A DNA stretch of 64,000 nucleotides from Agrilactobacillus yilanensis (GCF_003946725.1 NZ_RHOY01000010.1:1-64000); one strand, 5' to 3'. Shown: positions 1 to 9,948, counted from the stretch's first letter. Program-made: numbers and translations. Notes: generated by a model not told the origin, from the sequence alone.

Positions 1-75
1 GTGTTTGTTTTGGTTATAAACATTATCTTCCTGAATCCCCGAATTGGCAATCTAGGGGGTCATTTCATATTATCT

Positions 76-1374
76 CTAGCTAAAATACTGGTTTAAGGCT
101 TTATAAACGGCGTCAGCGATGGCTTCTTGATAGCTTGTTGAGGAGATTTTACTGAAGTCTTTTTTAGTATTGATGTAGCCTAATTCTAGTAAAACGGATG
201 GGCGTACGTTGTCTCTTAAGACTTGATAATCGCCGTATTGGGTGCCTTTATTGGTCAAAGGTAGGCTGCTTAACTGTTGTGATAGGTCTTTAGCTAGGGG
301 ACTGTCTTTGGATTTACTGTAATAATAAGTGGTAATACCGGAGGCGTCATTAGAAGATTCGGTGGAATCAAAATGGAAACTGATGAACGCATCGGCGTTA
401 GTGTTATTTGAAATCTGCGGCCGTTTGGCTAAACTGACGCTTTGATCACTGCTGCGGGTCATAATCACATTGGCACCGGCTTCTCGCAGTCGACTGGCAA
501 CTTGCTGGGCAACGGCTAGGGTGTATTTCTTTTCGTATTGACCGCTGTTAGAAAGGGCACCGGAATCGCTGCCGCCATGACCAGGATCTAAAACAATGGT
601 CGCTTTAGCTAGGCTAGTTGGCTTCACGATTTCAGCGACGGCAGTTTTAGTGACGACCCAGTTGGCCACATAGCCCACTTGGCCGTCGTTAGTTTTAGCC
701 TGGTACCATTGACCAACGGATTTAATGTAAGTCAGCGGGGTATCATTGTCTAACGTTGCCACAATAGCGCCGTTCATGTTGGCAGTTTTACGTAATTTTG
801 TATCCGCTTGTTTTGTTGTTAACCGATAACCTTGAATGGCGGTATTTTGAGTGGCATTGTCATCGGTGGCGTTAGTTGTATTTAAGGTATTACTTTGGAC
901 CCAGCCTACAATATTATTATATTTCACTTGGGTCCAGCCGTTGGTCGTGTATAAAATAGTGACGGTTTGGTTGACGGTGGCAGTATCTAAAACGGCCGCG
1001 GTCGTACTGGCCTGTTGGTAGATCGAAACGTTTGTTGTATTGATTTTACCAACTTTATTCGAACTATTTAGACCAATTTCGGTACTATTTAACAACCAGC
1101 CGGCAACCCAGCCAATTTTAGCCTTATCCAGCCGCACTTGGTACCAGCCATTTTTTTGGCTGATAACGTCTAGTTGGGTGCCGGACTTAACTTTATCCAA
1201 AATATCATAAGATAAGCCAGGACCAGTTCTAACGTTAACAACGGTGGCTTTCACTTCAATTTTATTTTGATCCGCTAAGACAACTGCTGAACCTAAAGCT
1301 AGAAATAACGCAATCGCAATCAGCAGTAAATTGAAGTATTTTTTTAAATTAATTAAAATACGTTTATTTTCCAT
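76..1374 (-). CDS. N-acetylmuramoyl-L-alanine amidase with three SH3b repeats
   Basis: Cell-wall hydrolase that cleaves the bond between MurNAc and the stem peptide. After an N-terminal membrane/signal segment (about residues 10-33) come three bacterial SH3 repeats (about 38-97, 106-165, 182-242), each ending in a GWV/GYV-type motif, then a C-terminal Amidase_3 domain. The zinc site is visible as LDPGHGG, the SFHFDS stretch and the late VLLELGYI glutamate. I chose the ATG at 1374 because an AGGA lies 9 bases upstream; the ATG nine bases earlier abuts that AGGA. It is a single-gene unit divergent from the hisS leader. The protein is probably exported and retained on the wall through the SH3b repeats. 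The fold is certain; the exact peptidoglycan target is not. Confidence 0.9.
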   Translation of the reverse strand: MENKRILINLKKYFNLLLIAIALFLALGSAVVLADQNKIEVKATVVNVRTGPGLSYDILDKVKSGTQLDVISQKNGWYQVRLDKAKIGWVAGWLLNSTEIGLNSSNKVGKINTTNVSIYQQASTTAAVLDTATVNQTVTILYTTNGWTQVKYNNIVGWVQSNTLNTTNATDDNATQNTAIQGYRLTTKQADTKLRKTANMNGAIVATLDNDTPLTYIKSVGQWYQAKTNDGQVGYVANWVVTKTAVAEIVKPTSLAKATIVLDPGHGGSDSGALSNSGQYEKKYTLAVAQQVASRLREAGANVIMTRSSDQSVSLAKRPQISNNTNADAFISFHFDSTESSNDASGITTYYYSKSKDSPLAKDLSQQLSSLPLTNKGTQYGDYQVLRDNVRPSVLLELGYINTKKDFSKISSTSYQEAIADAVYKALNQYFS

Positions 1375-1538
1375 ATTTATCATTCCTGAGGTTAGATTAT
1401 AACTACTATAAGCGTATCAAAAAAAACAAAGTAAAGGTATTTTTTTGTTGAAACGCATAAAAATCTTAAAAACTTTTAATAAAAAGTAATTATTTCGCTT
1501 GAAAGGGCTTCACTTAGGCGTTATCCTTTGACAAATTA

Positions 1539-1568
1539 TTGACTTTATAGGGTGAGATGTTGTATTCT
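1539..1568 (+). promoter_or_regulatory. Probable promoter of the hisS-aspS operon
   Basis: TTGACT at 1539-1544 and TATTCT at 1563-1568 with an 18-base spacer lie just ahead of the T-box leader. A TTGACA at 1528 has no matching -10. The match is moderate, so the exact hexamers are uncertain. Confidence 0.45.
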
Positions 1569-1574
1569 CATATA

Positions 1575-1790
1575 GAATTGAATATTAGATCAAGCTGTTG
1601 ATGAAGCATAATATAACTATTAAAGAGAAGGTACCGACTGCTGAAAGGTAACTTAGTTGAACTGACACTTTTGAAGCTTTGAAGAAACTCCGCTGCGTGC
1701 AGCGTTATCAAAGTTAGTGACCAAAACTAGGTGGTACCGCGCGAAAGCGCCCTTGTTAAATAAACAGGGGCGCTTTTTATTGTTTTTGAC
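1575..1790 (+). promoter_or_regulatory. T-box riboswitch upstream of hisS-aspS
   Basis: The leader has the Stem I landmarks of a T-box: AGAGAAGG (1624-1631) and GCTGAAAGG (1640-1648). The specifier region ends in ACTTTTGAAG, followed by the T-box core GGTGGTACCGCG (1730-1741) and a terminator stem GCGCCC/GGGGCGC with a T-run (1746-1778). By position relative to the conserved TTTTGAAG, the specifier reads GAC (Asp, 1664-1666). A His codon CAC overlaps it two bases later (1666-1668). T-boxes sense uncharged tRNA and let transcription continue, so this element should induce the operon on Asp and perhaps His starvation. Confidence 0.9.
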
Positions 1791-1835
1791 GTAACTGTGA
1801 GTTAGCAGACCTGATTGTAGAAAGAAGGCATTTGT

Positions 1836-3134
1836 TTGAAGTATCAACGACCTAAGGGCACAGCTGATATTTTACCGGGCGAATCTGAGAAATGGCAATA
1901 TGTAGAAAGTACCGTCCGTCAAATATTTAATCGTTACCGTTTTGCAGAAATTCGGACACCGATGTTTGAATCTTATGAAGTATTCTCTAGAAGTTCTGGT
2001 GAAACTTCAGATATCGTGACCAAAGAAATGTATGATTTTGAAGATAAAGGGCACCGGCATATTGCGTTGAGACCAGAAGGCACTGCCGGGGTTGTCCGGG
2101 CCTTTGTTGAAAACAAACTTTATGGCCCAGAACATAATAAACCTTATAAAGTCTATTACATGGGCCCAATGTTTCGTTATGAACGACCGCAATCTGGCCG
2201 GCAACGGCAATTCCATCAAATCGGCGTTGAAGCGTTTGGTTCAGATAGTCCGGTGGTGGATGTCGAAGTAATGGCCATGGCCATGGAGATTTTAAAGTCA
2301 TTTAATATCAAAAATATGAAATTAGCCATCAATACTTTAGGTGATCCAGAGACAAGAAAAGCCTATCATCAAGCATTGGTCGACTTTTTGAAACCGCATT
2401 TTGATGAATTGAGCGAAGATTCTAAAGTCCGTTTAGAAAAAAATCCATTGCGGGTGTTAGACAGTAAAGATCCAAAGGATAAAGAAATTGTCAAAGATGC
2501 GCCTTCAATTTTGGATTATTTGACAGAGGCGGCACAACAGCATTTTACGACAGTTAAGGCGTTGTTAGATGATTTGGGCATTGCCTATGACGTGGATACG
2601 ACGATGGTTCGGGGACTGGATTATTATAACCACACTATTTTTGAAGTAATGACGACTGCTGAAGCTTTTGGCAACAAGGAGATCACCGTTATTGCCGGCG
2701 GTCGCTATGATGGCCTAGTTCAAGAATTAGGCGGTCCAGAAATGTCTGGGTTTGGTTTTGGCATGGGGGTTGAACGCCTGATCTTATTGCTGGACGAACA
2801 AGTTACGAAGCAATTGCAGGATAATTTGGACGTGTACGTGGTGGGCATTGGAGACAAAGCGTCACCTGTAACCTTAAAACTAGTTCAATCTTTGAGAAAA
2901 CAAGGCTTTTCGGTGGATCGTGATTATTTGGATCGTAAGCCTAAGGCACAGTTTAAGGCCGCTGATCGGAACCACGCGGCAGTTGTATTGACGGTTGGCG
3001 ACGATGAAATTGCTCAAAGTGTGGCGCAAGTTAAAGATATGGCCACTGGGGTTCAAAAGAGTCTGCCATTTGCGGAAATTACAACAAACTTCAAAAAAAT
3101 TTACGATGACTTTAGACAAAGTGAGGGCGAATAA
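1836..3134 (+). CDS. hisS: Histidyl-tRNA synthetase
   Basis: Class II synthetase that charges tRNA-His. It opens with the family signature [12 protein letters not shown]. It carries motif 2 around [17 protein letters not shown], the histidine-binding [13 protein letters not shown] stretch (about residue 260), motif 3 [11 protein letters not shown], and a C-terminal anticodon-binding domain. At 432 residues the length is normal. The start is TTG at 1836, with GAAGG 7 bases upstream. It is first in a two-gene operon with aspS (2-base gap) under the T-box leader. Confidence 0.97.
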   Translation: MKYQRPKGTADILPGESEKWQYVESTVRQIFNRYRFAEIRTPMFESYEVFSRSSGETSDIVTKEMYDFEDKGHRHIALRPEGTAGVVRAFVENKLYGPEHNKPYKVYYMGPMFRYERPQSGRQRQFHQIGVEAFGSDSPVVDVEVMAMAMEILKSFNIKNMKLAINTLGDPETRKAYHQALVDFLKPHFDELSEDSKVRLEKNPLRVLDSKDPKDKEIVKDAPSILDYLTEAAQQHFTTVKALLDDLGIAYDVDTTMVRGLDYYNHTIFEVMTTAEAFGNKEITVIAGGRYDGLVQELGGPEMSGFGFGMGVERLILLLDEQVTKQLQDNLDVYVVGIGDKASPVTLKLVQSLRKQGFSVDRDYLDRKPKAQFKAADRNHAAVVLTVGDDEIAQSVAQVKDMATGVQKSLPFAEITTNFKKIYDDFRQSEGE

Positions 3135-3136
3135 TT

Positions 3137-4912
3137 TTGGTAAAACGTACAAATTATGCTGGCTTAATCAATGAAGACTATGTGGGCCAAGAAATTGATT
3201 TAGCAGGCTGGGTCCAAAAACGGCGCGATTTAGGGAATTTAATTTTTATTGATTTGCGAGACCGTGAAGGCATTTTACAATTGGTTTTCAGTCAAGAATT
3301 CTCTGAAACGGCTTTAGCTTTAGCGGACACGTTACGGGCTGAATATGTGATTAGTGTTCATGGTAAAGTTCAAGCTAGAAGTGAATCTGCGATTAATCCG
3401 AAAATGAAGACGGGAAAAGTAGAAGTTGAAGTAACGGCGATTAAGATTTTAAACAAGGCTAAAACACCGCCATTTTATATTGAAGACAATGTTTCGGCTT
3501 CTGAAGATTTAAAATTGAAATATCGTTATTTGGATTTAAGACGGCCAGAAATGGCAGCAGGGATCCGGACAAGAGCGCAGATTATGAAATCAGTGCATCA
3601 TTTCTTAGATCGGGAAGATTTTATTGAAATTGAAACGCCAGATTTGACAAAATCAACGCCAGAAGGGGCTCGGGATTACTTAGTGCCTTCTCGGGTTTAT
3701 CCGGGTAGCTTCTTTGCTTTACCGCAATCACCGCAATTATTTAAACAATTATTGATGGGCGCCGGTTTTGATCGTTACTATCAATTGGCCCGTTGTTTCC
3801 GGGATGAAGATTTACGGGGCGATCGGCAGCCTGAATTTACGCAGATTGACTTGGAAACAAGCTTTTTAGATGCTGAAGAAATTCAAGCTTTAACGGAAGG
3901 GCTCATTGCAGAAGTCATGCATGATGAAAAAGGCTTAGATATTCCTAGACCATTCCCACGGATGGATTGGGATGAAGCCATGGCCAGATATGGTTCTGAC
4001 AAACCGGATACGCGATTTGGCATGGAATTACAAGATTTGTCAGACTTTTTCAAAGACAGCAGTTTTAAAGTTTTCCAAAATGCGATTGCTAATGGCGGTC
4101 AAGTGAAGGCGATTGTCTTAAGCGGTGCGGCTGATAAGTATTCTCGTAAAGATATTGAAGGCCAACAAGAACATATTAAACGTTTTGGGGCGAAGGGCTT
4201 AGCTTTTGTAAAAGTAACAGAAGATGATTTAACCGGTCCAGCAGCGAAGTTCTTAAAGGAACAACGGACGCCATTACTAGAAAAATTAGGTGCTAAAGCC
4301 GGCGATTTACTGTTATTTGTAGCCGATACTAAAAAAGTTGTAGCCGACAGTTTAGGTTATTTGCGGGTTCATTTCGGCCATAAATTAGGTTTAATTGACG
4401 AATCAAAATTCAATTTCTTATGGGTCTTGAATTGGCCATTATTTGAATACGATGAAGGCATTCAACGTTGGACAGCAGCCCATCATCCGTTCACTATGCC
4501 AAATGAAGCGGACTTGCATTACTTAGATGAAGGCGAAGATCCGCATCAAGCTTATGCGCAAAGTTATGATATTGTGCTCAACGGTTATGAATTGGGCGGT
4601 GGCTCAATTCGTATTCACACAAGAGAAATTCAAGAAAAAATGCTGCGGGCATTGGGCTTTACGAAAGAAAAAGCGCAAGCGCAATTTGGCTTCTTGTTAG
4701 ATGCCTTAGACTACGGTTTTCCACCCCATGGCGGTTTAGCAATTGGTTTAGACCGGTTTGCCATGCTGCTTTCAAATCGGGATAATATTCGGGATGTCAT
4801 TGCATTTCCTAAGAATTCCAAAGCAACTGAACCAATGACCAATGCGCCAATGCCAGTGGCACCAACGCAATTGGATGAACTGGGGATTGAAGTTGAAAAA
4901 CCATTAGATTAA
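3137..4912 (+). CDS. aspS: Aspartyl-tRNA synthetase
   Basis: Bacterial-type class II AspRS of 591 residues that charges tRNA-Asp. It has an N-terminal OB-fold anticodon domain ([20 protein letters not shown]), motif 2 ([19 protein letters not shown]), an inserted GAD domain in the middle, and motif 3 ([14 protein letters not shown]). The TTG start at 3137 has GAGGG 9 bases upstream. It is translated from the same T-box-controlled transcript as hisS and is followed by an intrinsic terminator. No GatCAB genes are in the window, so I cannot tell whether it also mischarges tRNA-Asn; the presence of asnS at 53 kb argues against a need for that. Confidence 0.97.
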   Translation: MVKRTNYAGLINEDYVGQEIDLAGWVQKRRDLGNLIFIDLRDREGILQLVFSQEFSETALALADTLRAEYVISVHGKVQARSESAINPKMKTGKVEVEVTAIKILNKAKTPPFYIEDNVSASEDLKLKYRYLDLRRPEMAAGIRTRAQIMKSVHHFLDREDFIEIETPDLTKSTPEGARDYLVPSRVYPGSFFALPQSPQLFKQLLMGAGFDRYYQLARCFRDEDLRGDRQPEFTQIDLETSFLDAEEIQALTEGLIAEVMHDEKGLDIPRPFPRMDWDEAMARYGSDKPDTRFGMELQDLSDFFKDSSFKVFQNAIANGGQVKAIVLSGAADKYSRKDIEGQQEHIKRFGAKGLAFVKVTEDDLTGPAAKFLKEQRTPLLEKLGAKAGDLLLFVADTKKVVADSLGYLRVHFGHKLGLIDESKFNFLWVLNWPLFEYDEGIQRWTAAHHPFTMPNEADLHYLDEGEDPHQAYAQSYDIVLNGYELGGGSIRIHTREIQEKMLRALGFTKEKAQAQFGFLLDALDYGFPPHGGLAIGLDRFAMLLSNRDNIRDVIAFPKNSKATEPMTNAPMPVAPTQLDELGIEVEKPLD

Positions 4913-4919
4913 AATAAAT

Positions 4920-4963
4920 AAGCGGTCTGGTTAGAATTGATTTTTGACCGAACCGCTTTTTTT
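4920..4963 (+). terminator. Intrinsic terminator after aspS
   Basis: An AGCGGT/ACCGCT stem with an imperfect inner stem is followed by seven T. It separates hisS-aspS from msrB-msrA. Confidence 0.85.
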
Positions 4964-4992
4964 AAACGGTATTTTGATAAGGAGGCCTTTAA

Positions 4993-5433
4993 ATGACAGA
5001 TTCTAAAGCGGACGTTAAAGCAGATTTACAGAAAAAGCTAACACCGCTGCAGTATGCGGTGACTCAAAACGGGGCTACCGAACCGCCTTTTTCCGGGACT
5101 TATGATGCTTTTTATGAACCTGGGTTATATGTGGATGTCATCAGTGGTGAACCATTATTTACATCCCTGGATAAATATGATGCCGGCTGTGGTTGGCCGG
5201 CATTCACTAAGCCTGTGGCGAAATTGACACAAAAACGGGATCGCAGCTTAATGATGGAACGCACGGAAGTCCGCAGCAAAGTCGCTGATGCCCATTTAGG
5301 TCATGTTTTTACAGATGGCCCAACTGATAAAGGCGGTCTGCGCTATTGTATTAATTCCGCGGCTTTAAAGTTTATTCCTAAAGCGCAGCTCCAGGCAGCT
5401 GGTTATGGCGCTTATTTAAAATTATTTGATTGA
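4993..5433 (+). CDS. msrB: Peptide-methionine (R)-S-oxide reductase MsrB
   Basis: Reduces the R epimer of methionine sulfoxide in proteins, repairing oxidative damage. The 146-residue protein has the SelR fold signatures [14 protein letters not shown] and the catalytic cysteine in LRYCINS. The paired CxxC zinc motifs found in some MsrB proteins are absent; [11 protein letters not shown] stands in that place, so this is the zinc-free type. The ATG follows a strong AAGGAGG. It is 12 bases ahead of msrA, so the two form one unit covering both epimers. Confidence 0.95.
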   Translation: MTDSKADVKADLQKKLTPLQYAVTQNGATEPPFSGTYDAFYEPGLYVDVISGEPLFTSLDKYDAGCGWPAFTKPVAKLTQKRDRSLMMERTEVRSKVADAHLGHVFTDGPTDKGGLRYCINSAALKFIPKAQLQAAGYGAYLKLFD

Positions 5434-5445
5434 GGTGATCAAGAA

Positions 5446-5973
5446 ATGGCAGCAGAAAAAGCAATTTTTGCTGGGGGCTGTTTTTGGTGTATGGTACAGC
5501 CGTTTGATACTTTTCCCGGCGTTTTATCGGTAATTTCCGGGTATACGGGGGGCCACGTGCCCAATCCCACTTATGAACAAGTTTGCAGTCACACAACGGG
5601 GCATACGGAAGCGGTTGAGATTACCTTTGACAATACGGTGATGACTTATGAACAGCTGCTGGATATTTATTGGCAAGTTACAGATCCCACCGATGCCATG
5701 GGGCAATTTCAAGACCGAGGCGATAATTATCGGCCAGTGATCTTTGTGAACTCCAAAGCCCAAGAAGCCGCCGCCACAGCCTCAAAAGCAAAACTTGAAG
5801 CCAGTCAGCGCTTTGATCAGCCGATTGTAACGGCCATTGAAGCCGCACAGCCTTTTTATCCGGCGGAAGTTGAACACCAAGATTTTTATAAAAAGCAGCC
5901 CCAACGGTATGCCCTAGAAGAAGCTGGGGGCCGCGCAGCATTCATTAAGAAACATTGGTCTGAAAACAAATAG
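5446..5973 (+). CDS. msrA: Peptide-methionine (S)-S-oxide reductase MsrA
   Basis: Reduces S-methionine sulfoxide in proteins. The N-terminal GGCFWCM contains the nucleophilic cysteine of the family. [26 protein letters not shown] and [10 protein letters not shown] are further family hallmarks. At 175 residues it is the short form, without fused MsrB. It lies 12 bases downstream of msrB with GAGGTGATC as ribosome site, and the operon ends at a hairpin at 6063-6093. Confidence 0.96.
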   Translation: MAAEKAIFAGGCFWCMVQPFDTFPGVLSVISGYTGGHVPNPTYEQVCSHTTGHTEAVEITFDNTVMTYEQLLDIYWQVTDPTDAMGQFQDRGDNYRPVIFVNSKAQEAAATASKAKLEASQRFDQPIVTAIEAAQPFYPAEVEHQDFYKKQPQRYALEEAGGRAAFIKKHWSENK

Positions 5974-6062
5974 CCGTTTAATTTTTGATTTTAAGGCGTT
6001 GATTCTGTAAACTAAAGGTATCGTGTAATAACGGCGCTACGGTTTTTAAAGTGGCTTACTAA

Positions 6063-6093
6063 GGAAGTCCTGTTAGCAGCGGGGCTTCTTTTT
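6063..6093 (+). terminator. Intrinsic terminator after msrA
   Basis: GAAGTCCTG pairs with CGGGGCTTC (two wobble pairs) around a 7-base loop and runs into five T. Confidence 0.75.
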
Positions 6094-6148
6094 ACTTACC
6101 GCCTGTAATAATACAGAGACGGCCTGTAACCGGGATTTGTTTTAAAAC

Positions 6149-6176
6149 TTGTAACATTTCCGACATATGATAAAAT
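6149..6176 (+). promoter_or_regulatory. Possible promoter of the YitT-family gene
   Basis: TTGTAA (6149-6154), 16 bases, then TAAAAT (6171-6176) preceded by TGA, as in an extended -10. Nothing else is evident in the short gap after the msrA terminator apart from a small CTGTA/TACAG hairpin. Confidence 0.4.
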
Positions 6177-6221
6177 CAATAAAGCTTGACAAACTAATTA
6201 AGAATTGAGGCTAATGGTTCA

Positions 6222-7094
6222 ATGGAAGAACTAGATCGAATTATTAGAAGGCATCAAAATATCTCCAAAGCAACCAGTGCGTTTTTTTATGCCGTCGCTG
6301 TCGCCTTTGCCATGAACTTTTTTTGGGAATCCGGTGGTATTTACGCTTCGGGGATTACCGGTGCCGCTCAATTAATTGCCACTATCACAAAACATACAGC
6401 GATTCCCTTATCCACACCACTGATGATCGTTGTTTTAAACGTGCCCTTATTCGTATTGGCCTGGCGTAAAATCGGCCATCATTTTACAATTTTTACAATG
6501 CTATGTGTTATTTTGTCCAGTGTGATGATCCGGTTAATGGTTACCCGACATTTAACAACGGATCCGATTATTTGTGCGATTTTTGGGGCGATTTCTAACG
6601 GTATTGGGACCGGTTTAGCGCTGCGTAATGGTATTTCCACCGGTGGGATTGATATTATCGGTATTACGTTACGTAAAAAAACAGGTAAAAGTGTGGGGAC
6701 GATTAACATCGCCTTTAATGCCATGATCCTGCTGGCTGCGGGTTTTATTTACGACTGGCCCCACGCACTCTACAGTGCGCTAGGGATCTTTATTAACGGC
6801 CGGGTTATTGATATGATTTATACAAAAGACCGGCGCCTGCAAGTGATGATCGTAACCAGTCATCCTAAAGCGGTTATTACACAAATTCAAAATGAAATGC
6901 CCCGGGGTATTACCATTGTTCATGATGCAGAAGGGGCTTATAAACATCAAGAAAAAACCATTTTATTTACCGTCATTTCACAATTTGAGATTTACGATTT
7001 AGAAAATGCGATGAAGTTAGCCGATCCTGGCGCTTTTATTAGTATCACCAGTGCCGTTAAAATTATTGGTCGTTTTATTGAACCAAAACAATAG
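6222..7094 (+). CDS. YitT family membrane protein (DUF161/DUF2179)
   Basis: Integral membrane protein of 290 residues. About five or six hydrophobic segments lie between residues 20 and 195, followed by a soluble C-terminal DUF2179 domain (QVMIVTSHPKAVITQIQNE... GITIVHDAEGAY). The glycine-rich GTGLALRNGISTGGIDIIG is characteristic of the family. Function is not established; some relatives are discussed as transporters. The nfo gene follows after 12 bases, so the two may be co-transcribed. The gene has its own candidate promoter after the msrA terminator. Confidence 0.85.
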   Translation: MEELDRIIRRHQNISKATSAFFYAVAVAFAMNFFWESGGIYASGITGAAQLIATITKHTAIPLSTPLMIVVLNVPLFVLAWRKIGHHFTIFTMLCVILSSVMIRLMVTRHLTTDPIICAIFGAISNGIGTGLALRNGISTGGIDIIGITLRKKTGKSVGTINIAFNAMILLAAGFIYDWPHALYSALGIFINGRVIDMIYTKDRRLQVMIVTSHPKAVITQIQNEMPRGITIVHDAEGAYKHQEKTILFTVISQFEIYDLENAMKLADPGAFISITSAVKIIGRFIEPKQ

Positions 7095-7106
7095 GAGGGT
7101 ATTATT

Positions 7107-8000
7107 TTGATTATTGGCTCACACGTTTCAATGAAAGGGCAAGCCATGCTTTTAGGCTCAGCTCAAGATGCCGCTAGTTTTGGGGCAGATACGATGATGG
7201 TCTACACTGGTGCGCCGCAGAATACGCGCCGCAAGCCAATTGAGGATTTAAATATTCCTGCGGGCAAAGCGTATATGGCGGCCCATCATATCCAATCAGT
7301 CATTGTCCATGCGCCTTATATTATTAATTTAGGGAACACGAAAAAGCCCGAAAACTACGGCTTTGCGGTAGATTTTTTACGGGCGGAGGTGCAGCGGGCT
7401 GATGCGTTGGGGGCGACACAAATGACGTTGCATCCCGGTGCCCACGTTGGGGCAGGGGCATCTGCGGCCATTGCACAAATTATTAAAGGTTTAAATGAAG
7501 TTATTACCCCAGAACAAAAGGTTCATATTGCCCTAGAAACGATGGCGGGGAAAGGGACTGAAGTTGGGCGGAATTTTGAAGAAATTGCCCAGATGATTGC
7601 AGGAATTACCTATAACGAAAAAATTAGTGTGACCTTTGACACGTGTCACACTAATGATGCGGGCTATAATGTTCGAGAAGATTTTGATGGCGTTCTAGCA
7701 GAATTTGATCGGATTATCGGCTTGGATAAATTACAGCTGATCCATTTAAATGATTCTAAAAATCCCCAAGGCAGTCATAAAGATCGCCATGCCAATATCG
7801 GTTTTGGGACTATCGGCTTTGACGCCTTGAGTAAAATTGCCCATCATCCGGCATTACAAGATCGGCCGATGATTATGGAAACACCTTATGTGGGTCCAGA
7901 TAAAAAGCATCAGCAGCCCCCTTATAAATATGAAATTGCCATGTTGCGGGCCAATGAATTTGACCCTGACTTACTGACAAAAATTGAAGCACAAGCTTAA
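7107..8000 (+). CDS. nfo: Endonuclease IV (AP endonuclease)
   Basis: Cuts DNA 5' to abasic sites in base-excision repair and can remove blocked 3' ends. The 297-residue TIM-barrel protein starts IIGSHVSM and carries the metal-binding motifs [37 protein letters not shown] and the HANIGFG stretch. The TTG at 7107 follows GGAGGG. It converges tail-to-tail with ppsR with only 3 bases between stop codons and no visible terminator. Confidence 0.95.
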   Translation: MIIGSHVSMKGQAMLLGSAQDAASFGADTMMVYTGAPQNTRRKPIEDLNIPAGKAYMAAHHIQSVIVHAPYIINLGNTKKPENYGFAVDFLRAEVQRADALGATQMTLHPGAHVGAGASAAIAQIIKGLNEVITPEQKVHIALETMAGKGTEVGRNFEEIAQMIAGITYNEKISVTFDTCHTNDAGYNVREDFDGVLAEFDRIIGLDKLQLIHLNDSKNPQGSHKDRHANIGFGTIGFDALSKIAHHPALQDRPMIMETPYVGPDKKHQQPPYKYEIAMLRANEFDPDLLTKIEAQA

Positions 8001-8003
8001 GCT

Positions 8004-8840
8004 TTATTCATAATCTTGTAAATCTAAAGCTTCAATAATAATTGTGGCGGTTTCTTCAATTGACCGATTAGCCACATTAATGACCATGCAGCCTAGTTTT
8101 TGGTACAAGTCATTGGCGTAGTCCAATTCTTCTTTAATGCGGGTCATATCTGAATAAGTCGTATCTGGATTTAGGCCGTAAGCAATCATGCGTTCACGGC
8201 GAATATTATTCAAAATACCAGGATCATTGGTTAAGCCAATGATCTTTTTTGGATCCACTTTCCAAAGTTCATCGGGAATATGGGCTTGGGGTACCAGGGG
8301 TAAATTGGCCACTTTAATATTGCGATTGGCTAAGAATAAGGATAACGGGGTTTTAGAAGTTCTAGAAACGCCTAAAAGCACCACATCGGCCTTCAAAAAG
8401 CCATTGGGATCTTTGCCGTCATCATATAAAACGGCAAATTCCATCGCTGAAATACGGTCAAAATAGCGGGCATTTAGATGATGGACCGCCCCAGCTTCAT
8501 AAGTTTGAACAAGCCCCGTTCGTTTTGAAACTTCGTTGAGCAGCGGTGAAATATAATCATAATGCACTAAACCGTTTTGCTCACAGAAATTAGCGACCAT
8601 AGAGCTGAGCCCTTTTGTAGCTAGGGTATGAATGACAATGGGCTGCTTATCAGCTTTAGCCTGTTCTAAAACATGGTTTAATTTCTCTTCAGTATTGATA
8701 AATGGAAAACGGCAGTAAATAGGTTTGATTTTTGGAAATTGGGACATCACAGCTTGGGCTAAATTAAAGCCGGTTTCACCGACAGAATCGGAAATAATAT
8801 AAAGCGTAATGCGCTGCAATTCAGGTGTTGTATCAGACAT
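8004..8840 (-). CDS. ppsR: Pyruvate, phosphate dikinase regulatory protein (DUF299 kinase/phosphorylase)
   Basis: ADP-dependent kinase and Pi-dependent phosphorylase of the DUF299 family, which inactivates and reactivates PPDK or PEP synthase through a threonine. Visible motifs are YIISDSVGETGFN at the N-terminus and the P-loop-like GVSRTSKTPLSLFLAN near residue 155. The length is typical (278 residues). I use the ATG at 8840, 6 bases after GGAGGG; the TTG at 8855 is the ribosome site itself. The target dikinase is not in the window. In related genomes this gene often sits beside rpsU-yqeY, as here. Confidence 0.9.
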   Translation of the reverse strand: MSDTTPELQRITLYIISDSVGETGFNLAQAVMSQFPKIKPIYCRFPFINTEEKLNHVLEQAKADKQPIVIHTLATKGLSSMVANFCEQNGLVHYDYISPLLNEVSKRTGLVQTYEAGAVHHLNARYFDRISAMEFAVLYDDGKDPNGFLKADVVLLGVSRTSKTPLSLFLANRNIKVANLPLVPQAHIPDELWKVDPKKIIGLTNDPGILNNIRRERMIAYGLNPDTTYSDMTRIKEELDYANDLYQKLGCMVINVANRSIEETATIIIEALDLQDYE

Positions 8841-8872
8841 TATACTTCCCTCCAAACGGATATGTTACTAAA

Positions 8873-8878
8873 ATTTTA
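8873..8878 (-). promoter_or_regulatory. Possible extended -10 of ppsR
   Basis: On the minus strand TAAAAT is preceded by TGG about 33 bases before the ATG. No good -35 is seen. Confidence 0.35.
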
Positions 8879-8879
8879 C

Positions 8880-9189
8880 CATAATTACCGCGAAATCCCT
8901 AAGTAAAGTGCGACAAAAGTGCCTATTTTAAAGGTTGATAAATTTGATCAAGTTGGAAAAAGAAGCGCATTTTTGGGTATAAAAGCACTTTTAGGCGGTA
9001 TAAATGTATAAATTGACCTTAAAATTCCAATTATTTTTGTCACTTAACAGTCATTTTTGAATTATATTTATTACGCAAAAAAGCCTATATATCGCTTTGT
9101 AAAGGGGTTTCATGACCCGATAAATAGGACTTGATTTTTGACGAAATATTAAAAAATCAAACTTTATATAAATAATCTAATGATTTGCG
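8880..9189. other. AT-rich gap between ppsR and rpsU with one hairpin
   Basis: About 300 bases with no plausible gene on either strand. It contains an imperfect 11-bp stem, CCTATATATCG (9084-9094) with CGATAAATAGG (9118-9128), whose apex holds a second small stem GGGT/ACCC. Several short runs resembling AAAAGCACTTTT and AAAAGTGCC recur at 8915-9000. There is no T-run terminator, so a small RNA is possible but unproven. Confidence 0.4.
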
Positions 9190-9218
9190 TTGACCGTTTA
9201 AATGAGTTTCGATATAAT
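9190..9218 (+). promoter_or_regulatory. Promoter of rpsU-yqeY
   Basis: TTGACC (9190-9195), 17 bases, then a perfect TATAAT (9213-9218). This is the best sigma-A match in the first 10 kb and lies about 70 bases upstream of rpsU. Confidence 0.8.
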
Positions 9219-9286
9219 AGTTAAGAACGGTTTTGCAATAACCCATTTGTAGAGCGTTACACTGATTTGGAGGGAGGGATTTTCAG

Positions 9287-9463
9287 ATGGCAAAGACAGT
9301 CGTTCATAAAAACGAATCTTTAGATGATGCTCTTCGTCGCTTCAAGCGTTCTGTGTCTAAAAGTGGCACACTCCAAGAATACCGCAAGAGGGAATTTTAC
9401 GAAAAGCCAAGTGTTAAGCGTAAGCTTAAATCAGAAGCTGCTCGTAAACGTAAAAAATTCTAA
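9287..9463 (+). CDS. rpsU: 30S ribosomal protein S21
   Basis: Small basic ribosomal protein of the 30S subunit, 58 residues. It begins [20 protein letters not shown], contains the basic [13 protein letters not shown] middle, and ends in [10 protein letters not shown], the usual S21 pattern. The ATG follows GGAGGGAGGG by about 7 bases. It is cotranscribed with yqeY, 21 bases downstream, from a strong promoter at 9190-9218. Confidence 0.97.
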   Translation: MAKTVVHKNESLDDALRRFKRSVSKSGTLQEYRKREFYEKPSVKRKLKSEAARKRKKF

Positions 9464-9484
9464 ACTTGTTAAGGAAATGATCCT

Positions 9485-9934
9485 GTGAGTTTGTTAACGA
9501 AGCTAAATGAAGATTTAAAAACTGCCATGAAGGCACGGGACAAAGATCGCTTAACGGTTATTCGCATGTTAAAAACAGGCGTAACTAATGAGCAGATCAA
9601 ATTAGGCCATGATTTATCCGATCAAGAAGAATTGGCCGTTTTGTCACGTGAATTAAAGCAACGTAAAGAATCTTTAGAAGATTTTACTAAGGCCGGGCGT
9701 ACCGACTTAGTGGATCACACAAAACAAGAAATCCAAATCGTCTCTGAATACATGCCTCAGCAGATGACTGAAGCTGAAGTACAAGCTTTAGTCGAAGCAA
9801 CAATTACAAAGGTCGGTGCCAAATCTACAAAGGATTTTGGTAAAGTAATGGGCGCTTTAATGCCACAAGTTAAAGGCAAGGCAGACGGCGGCGTTGTGAA
9901 TGCAATCGTTAAGAAGGCATTGACAGCATTATAA
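9485..9934 (+). CDS. GatB/YqeY domain protein
   Basis: A 149-residue protein of the YqeY family, related to the C-terminal tRNA-binding tail domain of GatB. It is helical and lysine-rich, with DLKTAMKARDKDRLTVIRML near the start and GKVMGALMPQVKGKADG near the end, both typical. The GTG start at 9485 has AAGGA upstream. Function is unproven; the constant pairing with rpsU and tRNA-related fold suggest a translation role. It ends at a terminator at 9949. Confidence 0.9.
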   Translation: MSLLTKLNEDLKTAMKARDKDRLTVIRMLKTGVTNEQIKLGHDLSDQEELAVLSRELKQRKESLEDFTKAGRTDLVDHTKQEIQIVSEYMPQQMTEAEVQALVEATITKVGAKSTKDFGKVMGALMPQVKGKADGGVVNAIVKKALTAL

Positions 9935-9948
9935 TCTAAAATGCAATG

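Noticed and set aside
1-75. Terminator for the amidase gene at the window start
   Set aside because: I found no convincing stem followed by a T-run on the minus strand; only short, imperfect complementarity.
1653-1847. Minus-strand open frame across the hisS leader
   Set aside because: It lies entirely over the T-box structure and hisS start; the hydrophobic, biased composition shows no protein family.
4993-5973. MsrB defective because the zinc cysteines are missing
   Set aside because: Zinc-free MsrB proteins are common in Firmicutes and the catalytic cysteine in RYCINS is intact.
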